NCBI GenBank assembly: GCA_002728175.1 | Contig: PBVH01000011.1 | Span: forward strand, 60,753 to 90,776 | Source of the DNA: Flavobacteriales bacterium | GTDB taxonomy: Bacteria > Bacteroidota > Bacteroidia > Flavobacteriales > BACL11 | Length of the DNA stretch: 30,024 nucleotides | Direction of reading: 5' to 3' | Shown here: piece by piece, positions 24,069-30,024 of the stretch | How the letters are laid out: the number at the start of each line of letters is the position of its first letter | How positions within the stretch are numbered: the stretch's first letter is position 1 | The notes under the pieces: generated by a model | What the model was told of the DNA's origin: nothing | The model's input: only the letters and a program-made list of their open reading frames with translations | Databases searched by the model: none | Translations under genes and position numbers: made by a program

Positions 24069-26308
24069 AGCTTAATTATTTTATGAACAGAATTATCTTC
24101 CAAATGTATAAAATAGGTTCCTGATTTCCAATTTTGGGTATTTATTATTGTATTTTTTTTATTTCTCAAAACTAATTTTCCCAAAATATCTTTAACGCTA
24201 AAGTTGAAACTTGTTTTTACAATTAATTTTTCATTAAAAGGGTTAGGATAGGCTTTGAAATTATTTCTATTAGTACTATTGAAAGCATAGGTAAAATCAT
24301 TATTACTTTTAAATGTTGGTGTAAGCATAGTGAAATTTCCATAACCATTTGGACTTCTACCAAAAGATATATCTTCATTTTGAGTAGGAAAAGAAATAGA
24401 ATCAATAATAGTACTATCAGAATTTGATAAAATCACAATTTCTCCTAAATTAGAAAGCTTAAAATTTGCATGATTAGAACCTTGATTACCATCCTCATCA
24501 GCCCAAACAATTAAATAATCACCTGGTAAAACTACACTATTTGGTAACTTCCATTTCAAAAGATTAGAAATAGTATCAGATAAATATAAATTATTTGTTG
24601 AAATTGGAAAATTACTCGAGTTGTATAATTCAATCCAATCTTCGTTTTTACCACTATTATCTTTAACAGTAGATTTATTGTTAGACATTAGCTCATTAAT
24701 AACTAAACTACCCGAATTAATTTTTGATTTAACATTTAAATATTCATAGGCTGCCCTTTGAGGATAAAAAATACCGGCTGAATCATTTTGAGCATAAAAG
24801 TAATAATCTATTGAGTTACTAGAATTATTTAAAATACAACCATATATTCCATCCCCACTTGCTCCATCATTATGATTACCATCATCAAACATTTCAATTT
24901 CATTAAATATTTCATTTTCTCCAAAGCGATAAAACAAATATACGTTGTTAGCTTCTGCTACTTCTGAATTGAAAGTTAAATTATCACCTAAAGAAAAATT
25001 TATTGGTTGTACAGAATTAATTACAAAGGATGGGGGCCCATTAAAACCAAAATAATTAGACAAGTAATTTGATCTCTCATCCATTAGTTGAAAAATTCCA
25101 GGACATATAGAAGAAACTAATGATACTTGATTTGTTAGATTAGTTGTAAAATCATTATAAGTATAAAACTTATTCGTATCATTTTGAACATAACTATCAA
25201 TGAGATTTTGTAAGAATTGTGCTCTATTTTTATATAGATCATTTATAAAATTTTCCTGCATTATTGTTCTTATATGAGCTATGTACATTTTTCTATATGT
25301 ATCGTTATTAAACAAATTTTGCATTAATGGTCGTGGTGAAACAGATATATAATTATAATGTACTAATGGATCCATATTTTGTGCTTGACTAATATCAAAG
25401 CCATTAAAATACAGCTGTGAAGCATCTGTTAATCTGAATGATGCAAAAGACATATTTAAATCCCATATAATTGGACTAAATTGATCGGTTAATGATTTAT
25501 ATAAATAGTAATTTTGCCCATAACCAATGTAAGAATCAAAATTTATTACTGAATAATTTAAAGCATGCATCCATAAAGTCCTATCTACATTTAAAACCTT
25601 ATTAACACTATCAGAATTTGTATTTAATATATCAATTAAATTGTACAAATCAGTCCATCCATAATCTGATTCAATGTCATAAAACAAGTAATAATCTGAA
25701 CTATCCTGTCCATGCGTGTTACTCAAATTTGAATTTTCACCACCTATTTGAACATTAAGATTTTCGGGATTACACTTGAAAAAGCTATTGTACTTACTTT
25801 GATAATGATCTATCAAAAAATCTTTATTAACAGCCTCAACATTTGTATAAATGCCCCACAAAGTGTCATTAATAAATAAATTCACAAAATTAGCTTTAGG
25901 AGAAGGCATATAATTCCTACAAATTTCATAGGTTAAGACTTCTCTAATAAATGATGGATCTTGAATGACATTTGATAGTTTTAATTTTTCAGTTCCAAAA
26001 TGATCTTGATTTTCTATTATGTAATCCAATTTAATATTGAAAGGATTTTTTGTTCTATTAACACTAACTGAACTAAAACCTTTATATCTCACTCCAACGC
26101 TATCATATGAAAAACCATTTATTTCAAGATGAGCTAATATCCTTTGTTTATCACCCAAGACATATAAACTATCTAGAATATTATCCCAATCAGAATCATA
26201 AAAATTAATTCTTATTTCTTGTACAGTATCTGTATGATAAAAATTGTTCTGGCAGAATAAAATATTGGTACTTAAAAAAAATATGAGTAAAAATATTTTT
26301 TGTTTCAT
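24065..26308 (-). CDS. CotH-like kinase-fold protein 2 with lamin-tail and T9SS domains
   Basis: This 747-residue secreted paralogue of the protein at 20581-22782 has the same order of domains: signal peptide (about 1-19), CotH domain (about 30-400), Ig-like segment, lamin-tail domain (about 530-650: SLVINELMSNN to DWIELYNSS) and T9SS type A tail (FKAYPNPFNEKLIV to NSVHKIIKL). Here the acidic positions are kept: E158 in IYTNVEAVNKDF and D283 in IIWDLNMSF. Conserved CotH blocks include VGVRYKGFSS, TKNPFNIKLDY and LKLSNVIQDPSFIREVLTYE. It is thus the better candidate for an active kinase. Its ATG directly follows the arylsulfotransferase stop (TAGATG) and it overlaps the propeller gene. Substrates are unknown; secreted neighbours are the obvious guess. 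Confidence 0.88.
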   Translation of the reverse strand: MKQKIFLLIFFLSTNILFCQNNFYHTDTVQEIRINFYDSDWDNILDSLYVLGDKQRILAHLEINGFSYDSVGVRYKGFSSVSVNRTKNPFNIKLDYIIENQDHFGTEKLKLSNVIQDPSFIREVLTYEICRNYMPSPKANFVNLFINDTLWGIYTNVEAVNKDFLIDHYQSKYNSFFKCNPENLNVQIGGENSNLSNTHGQDSSDYYLFYDIESDYGWTDLYNLIDILNTNSDSVNKVLNVDRTLWMHALNYSVINFDSYIGYGQNYYLYKSLTDQFSPIIWDLNMSFASFRLTDASQLYFNGFDISQAQNMDPLVHYNYISVSPRPLMQNLFNNDTYRKMYIAHIRTIMQENFINDLYKNRAQFLQNLIDSYVQNDTNKFYTYNDFTTNLTNQVSLVSSICPGIFQLMDERSNYLSNYFGFNGPPSFVINSVQPINFSLGDNLTFNSEVAEANNVYLFYRFGENEIFNEIEMFDDGNHNDGASGDGIYGCILNNSSNSIDYYFYAQNDSAGIFYPQRAAYEYLNVKSKINSGSLVINELMSNNKSTVKDNSGKNEDWIELYNSSNFPISTNNLYLSDTISNLLKWKLPNSVVLPGDYLIVWADEDGNQGSNHANFKLSNLGEIVILSNSDSTIIDSISFPTQNEDISFGRSPNGYGNFTMLTPTFKSNNDFTYAFNSTNRNNFKAYPNPFNEKLIVKTSFNFSVKDILGKLVLRNKKNTIINTQNWKSGTYFIHLEDNSVHKIIKL

Positions 26309-27874
26309 CTAAAATATTAATATCCTCTCAGATTTTAAATTTCCATAAATATCTGACATTTTAACAAAATAAGTACCTTTTTGCACTTTACTTAAATTAA
26401 GTTGTAAACTTCTATTTTTATTGTAATAATTAAAATTGACTTGTTTTCCAAGAACATCGTGTATTGTAATCAATTTTATTTCAAATTTACTTGAGACAGT
26501 TATTTCAAAAAAACCATTACTTGGATTTGGAATTACTTTAAAGTCAATTAAATTATTTTCAGAAATGGATGTTTGATTAAAACAAGATGTACCTGACGTG
26601 TTCATATAAGGCTCAAGAGCAATGATACCTGGATAATCACATTCATATCTAAAACCTTTTTGTGAATCAGCAGCATATGGACCCCAAATTAAATTTCCTA
26701 AAGAATCAACCTCATACATAACACCAGCTCCACCTTGACCTCCAGAGGCATTCACAAATATATTTCCATTAGACATACGATCAGAGGCTGATTGACCATT
26801 AGCAGAAAATTGACAAACATATCTTGTAGTATAAGATATTGGTGCAAATGGTTGACCAATCGTTCTTAAATATGTATATCCTGTGCTAGGATCTAAAGGT
26901 GTTTCAATACCATCAACAGTAGATTGATTATTACCACCTCCTCTATTATTGAAGATTTGTAAATAACCACCATTTGGTCTACCATCATTAGTTATCCATC
27001 GCACATCATGAACAGCTGATGGAATAACTTGAGGTCCTGACATTCCATAATTAGAAGGATTACCCCACCTATATAAAATATCTCCCCCCATGCCAGAATT
27101 TCCGCCAGTATGACCAGCTGCCTCTGCAGAAGTTGTACTATGGTCAATAATATATATTTCTGAAGCAAAGCGTGATGAAAACGCAATTTGATCTAATTCT
27201 TCATTATAATCAACTCCATTAACATGAAACCAATCACCACCACCTCCTCCAGGACCACCTCCAGGACCACCTCCCTGAATCATATTAATATCAATAAGTT
27301 CAGGGTGATCAGAAATATTTGAAACATAATTTGGTTTATTTGGGTCTAAGTCTTGACATAAATGATCCCAAATATGCCATTCCCATACAATATTCGCACT
27401 TCCATTACCGTCAGGCTCCAGTTCTATAAAATGTGTTGGCCATTTCTCTGAAGTTGCATTATCATAGCCAGCATTATTAAGTTCATTGACACTTTTAACT
27501 TCCCAAGCAGTTAAAAGAACATTATCACCAATTAAGGTAATGTCATGATGACTCAAATAATCAGCAGTTGAATATTCATAATCCCATACAATTGAACCAT
27601 CAGGAGCAATTTCTTGGACTCTACCAGCATCAGCTGCACCTCCTAATATATTACCATTTCTTTTAGTTCCTCTAACAAGATTGCCATTTTTCTTTAGCAG
27701 AACAGTGTAATTACACTCAGTATTTAAATTCCATGTATGAGCAATGTTTTGATTTTCATCAATTAAATATGTTGTATTTGAACCTTGTGCATTATATAAA
27801 GCAAATCCATTAAAATTTTGCGATTTGCAATAAATTGATAATAAAGTAAAAAGAACAATAATTCTAATTTTCAT
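26309..27874 (-). CDS. Arylsulfotransferase-like (ASST) secreted propeller with T9SS tail
   Basis: This 521-residue protein has a signal peptide at 1-18. Propeller repeats follow: FALYNAQGSNTTYLIDENQ, AHTWNLNTECNYTVLLKKNG, VQEIAPDGSIVWDYEY, YLSHHDITLIGDN, DWFHVNGVDYNEELDQIAFS, YIIDHSTTSAEAAGHTGGNS and VHDVRWITNDGRP. This is the Bacteroidota branch of the aryl-sulfate sulfotransferase family, in which histidines mediate sulfate transfer between phenols; H109/H110, H217 and H289 are candidates. The C-terminus is a T9SS type A tail (FKVIPNPSNGFFEI to SERILIF). A glycine/proline run (201-213) interrupts the domain. It starts 33 bases after mazG and runs without a gap into CotH-like 2. The fold call is good; sulfotransferase activity in this branch is not certain. 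Confidence 0.82.
   Translation of the reverse strand: MKIRIIVLFTLLSIYCKSQNFNGFALYNAQGSNTTYLIDENQNIAHTWNLNTECNYTVLLKKNGNLVRGTKRNGNILGGAADAGRVQEIAPDGSIVWDYEYSTADYLSHHDITLIGDNVLLTAWEVKSVNELNNAGYDNATSEKWPTHFIELEPDGNGSANIVWEWHIWDHLCQDLDPNKPNYVSNISDHPELIDINMIQGGGPGGGPGGGGGDWFHVNGVDYNEELDQIAFSSRFASEIYIIDHSTTSAEAAGHTGGNSGMGGDILYRWGNPSNYGMSGPQVIPSAVHDVRWITNDGRPNGGYLQIFNNRGGGNNQSTVDGIETPLDPSTGYTYLRTIGQPFAPISYTTRYVCQFSANGQSASDRMSNGNIFVNASGGQGGAGVMYEVDSLGNLIWGPYAADSQKGFRYECDYPGIIALEPYMNTSGTSCFNQTSISENNLIDFKVIPNPSNGFFEITVSSKFEIKLITIHDVLGKQVNFNYYNKNRSLQLNLSKVQKGTYFVKMSDIYGNLKSERILIF
27236..27274 (-). repeat. Glycine/proline-coding tandem repeat inside the ASST-like gene
   Basis: The plus strand carries CCAGGACCACCT twice in exact tandem (27249-27260 and 27261-27272) within a C-rich run. 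It encodes GGGPGGGPGGGGG at residues 201-213, a flexible loop between two propeller strands. Slippage during replication could change its length in frame. Confidence 0.75.
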
Positions 27875-27877
27875 TTT

Positions 27878-27899
27878 TTAGTGTTTAAAGATACACTAA
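27878..27899. other. Inverted repeat between mazG and the ASST-like gene
   Basis: TTAGTGT (27878-27884) and ACACTAA (27893-27899) form a 7-base perfect inverted repeat with an 8-base spacer, beginning four bases upstream of the ASST ATG. It could be an operator or a weak attenuator. On the minus strand it is followed by A residues rather than T, so a terminator for mazG is not favoured. Confidence 0.3.
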
Positions 27900-27907
27900 T
27901 TTTTAGA

Positions 27908-28681
27908 TTATGATCTTAATTCATCTTTTGCTTTACCCCAATATTTTTCCATTTGTACAATATCTAAATCTGAAATATCTATATTTTTTTGTTTTAACAG
28001 ATTTTCCATTAGCTTGAAACGCTTAATAAATTTAATATTTGTTTTTTCAAGTGCATCTTCAGGATTTATATTGATAAATTGTGCATAATTAACTAATGAA
28101 AATAATAAATCTCCAAATTCTTCTTCAATTTTATCTTTTTCACCATTTACTAATTCACATTTTAGTTCTTCAAACTCTTCAATAACCTTTTTCCAACTTT
28201 GATCTTTGTTTTCCCATTTAAAACCAATTCCTTTAACTTTTTCTTGGATTCTGTAAGCTTTGACCAACGAAGGCAAAGACTTAGGAACTCCTTCCAAAAC
28301 TGATTTTTTACCCCTTTTGATTTTTAACTTTTCCCAATTTAATTTAACATCTACTTCATCATTTACTTTAGTATTTTTGTAAATATGTGGATGTCTATAA
28401 ATTAACTTTTCACAAATAGTGGATATAACATCCTTTATATCAAACTTGTTTTTTTCTGATGCTATTTTTGAATAAAAAACAATATGTAATAATAAGTCTC
28501 CCAGTTCATTTTTTATTTCACTCATATCTTCTTTTAATATTGCGTCAGATAATTCATAAACTTCTTCAATAGTAAGATATCGTAAAGTTTGTAAAGTCTG
28601 GTTTTTATCCCAAGGACACTTAACTCGAAGTTCGTCCATTATTTCAATTAACCTATTTAATCCAAAATCTTTTTTTTGCAT
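27908..28681 (-). CDS. mazG: Nucleoside triphosphate pyrophosphohydrolase MazG
   Basis: MazG hydrolyses NTPs and dNTPs to the monophosphate and pyrophosphate in the cytoplasm, cleaning the nucleotide pool and affecting ppGpp levels. The protein has 257 residues with two tandem MazG domains. The first shows CPWDKNQTLQTL (22-33), TIEEVYELSDAI (37-48) and KNELGDLLLHIVFY (57-70) with the metal-binding E-E-x2-E...E-x2-D pattern. The second shows VIEEFEELKCEL and EEEFGDLLFSLVNYAQ. The GxGFxW-like VKGIGFKWEN segment between them is typical. A TATGTTTG element lies 15 bases before the ATG. It is the first gene of the run toward the ASST and CotH genes, though the shared transcription is only suggested by the 33-base gap. 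Confidence 0.95.
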   Translation of the reverse strand: MQKKDFGLNRLIEIMDELRVKCPWDKNQTLQTLRYLTIEEVYELSDAILKEDMSEIKNELGDLLLHIVFYSKIASEKNKFDIKDVISTICEKLIYRHPHIYKNTKVNDEVDVKLNWEKLKIKRGKKSVLEGVPKSLPSLVKAYRIQEKVKGIGFKWENKDQSWKKVIEEFEELKCELVNGEKDKIEEEFGDLLFSLVNYAQFININPEDALEKTNIKFIKRFKLMENLLKQKNIDISDLDIVQMEKYWGKAKDELRS

Positions 28682-28696
28682 ACCAAATTTTTGTTA

Positions 28697-28704
28697 CAAA
28701 CATA
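28697..28704 (-). promoter_or_regulatory. -7 element (TATGTTTG) before mazG
   Basis: A TAnnTTTG match on the minus strand ends 15 bases before the mazG ATG at 28681. No TTTG is found at -33 distance. The 88-base gap also has to hold the promoter of the divergent Omp28-related gene, for which only a TTTG (28735-28738) and a poor -7 (TAAGTATT, 28762-28769) are visible. Confidence 0.4.
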
Positions 28705-28769
28705 CATACATTATCTTTTAAAATAAGAATTTTTTTTGTAAGTTCGAAATCAAATAAAACATAAGTATT

Positions 28770-30024
28770 ATGAAAGAATTTAAATCATATTTTATATTAA
28801 TCACATGTATTACATTTTCAAATTTATTGCTTGCTCAAACCTTTGTTAGCACGATTGCTGAAAATAAAAATGTTGTTTTGGAAGAGTTTACTGGTATTTC
28901 ATGCACCTATTGCCCAGACGGACACAGAATAGCTAAAGACATATTCAACCAAAACCCAAATGATGTAGTATTAATTAATATTCACACAGGCTCTTTCGCC
29001 ACTCCTCAAGGATTGGGAACAGACTTTAGAACATCTTTTGGTTCTGCAATCGATGCTCAAGCAAATGTATCTGGATATCCTGCTGGAACAGTAAATAGAC
29101 ATCAATTTTCCATGACTCAAAATGGAGGAACTGCTATGAGTAGAGGAGATTGGACCTCAGCAAGCTCTCAAATTTTGACAGAACCATCATACATTAATAT
29201 TGAAGCCCAGGCATCAATTGATGTGTCAACTAGATTGTTAACTGTTGTAGTTGAAGCATATTATACTGGAAATGCACCTGCTGGAATTTTAAATAATGTA
29301 AATGTAGCACTTTTACAAAATAATATTGAGGGTCCTCAAACTGGAGGTTCACAATTTAATCCTTCAGCAATTTTACCAAATGGAAATTATAATCACCAAC
29401 ATATGCTCAGACATTTAGTTACAGGTCAGTGGGGAGAAACAATAATGAACCCATCAGGTTTTTGGACCAACACATATACCTACAATATTCCAAATGACTT
29501 AAACAGTGTTGTATATGACTTATTTAACTTAGAAGTTGCTGTTTTTGTTGCAGAAGGACAACAAGAAATTATAAATGGTAACCTAGCAAGCTTATCTTTT
29601 ATTACACCACCAGGCATGAATTTAGTTGATTTATCTTCAAATAGTAATATGTCAATGCCAGTTTCATATTGTGACAATTCAGTTACACCTGAAATTACAG
29701 TTTCAAATAATAGTCAGTTAACAGTAGACACTTTTGAAGTTAGCTACACACTAAATTCTAATCAAGCAGTTTCACAAACTGTTTATGATCCTAATTTTGT
29801 AGCCGGTGCTACAACTACAGTTAGCTTTCCTACAATTACTGTACCATCTGGAAATAATACTATATCTTATAATGTTTCAACAATTTCAGGAACTTCATTT
29901 ATTGATAACGTTTCTAATAACAACTCATTTAGCTCAGGATCATTTAACACGTTGTCTCCCACAGCTTTTGCCAATACCCATTCAGAAGGATTTGATAATT
30001 ATGCCTTAGCAACACCAGCACCAA
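28770..30024 (+). CDS. Omp28-related outer-membrane protein (3' end outside window)
   Basis: The frame is open from ATG 28770 to the right edge, giving 418 residues. A signal peptide of about 23 residues ends in LLLAQ. A thioredoxin-like domain follows with VVLEEFTGISCTYCPDGH (Cys45 and Cys48, CxxC), then VVLINIHTGSF and DAQANVSGYPAGTVNRHQF, where a cis-proline-like P follows GY. This is the Omp28-related pattern of Bacteroidota. From about residue 290 the sequence becomes a Ser/Thr/Asn-rich beta segment (ITVSNNSQLTVDTFEVSYTL), as in CARDB/Ig-like stalks that often precede a T9SS tail. The protein is probably secreted or surface-bound; a redox role is suggested only by CxxC. It is divergent from mazG. 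Confidence 0.85.
   Translation, partial: MKEFKSYFILITCITFSNLLLAQTFVSTIAENKNVVLEEFTGISCTYCPDGHRIAKDIFNQNPNDVVLINIHTGSFATPQGLGTDFRTSFGSAIDAQANVSGYPAGTVNRHQFSMTQNGGTAMSRGDWTSASSQILTEPSYINIEAQASIDVSTRLLTVVVEAYYTGNAPAGILNNVNVALLQNNIEGPQTGGSQFNPSAILPNGNYNHQHMLRHLVTGQWGETIMNPSGFWTNTYTYNIPNDLNSVVYDLFNLEVAVFVAEGQQEIINGNLASLSFITPPGMNLVDLSSNSNMSMPVSYCDNSVTPEITVSNNSQLTVDTFEVSYTLNSNQAVSQTVYDPNFVAGATTTVSFPTITVPSGNNTISYNVSTISGTSFIDNVSNNNSFSSGSFNTLSPTAFANTHSEGFDNYALATPAP

Noticed and set aside
29480..30009. Short open frames on both strands inside the Omp28-related gene
   Set aside because: The Omp28-related frame runs through the region with a coherent signal peptide, CxxC motif and beta-rich sequence, so the others are shadows.
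1..30024. CRISPR arrays, insertion sequences, tRNA genes, prophage or integration sites
   Set aside because: No direct-repeat array, transposase, cloverleaf or integrase was seen, and the few intergenic gaps are too short for most of these.

Overview
The window reads as ordinary chromosome of a low-GC member of the Bacteroidota, most likely Flavobacteriales. The grounds are: strong A+T richness throughout; several proteins with type IX secretion (T9SS) type A C-terminal sorting domains; Bacteroidota-typical families (DUF4199, DUF2490, Omp28-related, a CtlX/arginine-deiminase pair, a LysM plus PBP1 protein behind guaA); no Shine-Dalgarno sequences; and repeated TAnnTTTG promoter elements close to start codons. 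Nothing looks like a phage, transposon, CRISPR array or tRNA. Coding density is very high and no gene-free stretch exceeds 300 bases.

Layout. 1-368: 3' end of a diadenylate cyclase (+). 369-3987: a minus-strand operon, arginine deiminase-like hydrolase, CtlX-type hydrolase, argS, joined by two 4-base ATGA overlaps. 4079-7095: plus-strand ftsK and a lolA-like gene. 7104-13244: minus-strand operon YwqK-like/MORN protein, mnmA, bshC, guaA, LysM-PBP1 protein. 13248-15863: minus-strand operon DUF4199, GT2 and GT4 glycosyltransferases. 15888-16026: the small SRP RNA gene (ffs) with its own promoter on the plus strand, tail-to-tail with recG (16033-18126, minus). 18168-22800: minus-strand operon cotH-like 1, lipoprotein, VTC polyphosphate-polymerase domain protein, DUF4956 membrane protein, DUF2490 protein. 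22845-28704: mazG, arylsulfotransferase-like, cotH-like 2 and propeller protein, all minus strand; the last three carry T9SS tails. 28770-end: the start of an Omp28-related protein (+), cut by the window edge.

How the parts may work together. The most system-like region is 18168-22800: a secreted CotH-type kinase-fold protein, a probable surface lipoprotein, a cytoplasmic VTC-type polymerase domain, a multi-pass membrane protein and an outer-membrane-type barrel, packed with gaps or overlaps of only a few bases to 20 bases. This spans cytoplasm, inner membrane, periplasm, outer membrane and surface, and could make and export a phosphate-rich polymer or modify surface proteins. The genes are recognised families, but the joint function is inference. 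A second theme is the coupling of two guanidine/ureido hydrolases with arginyl-tRNA synthetase, which places arginine breakdown and arginine charging on one transcript.
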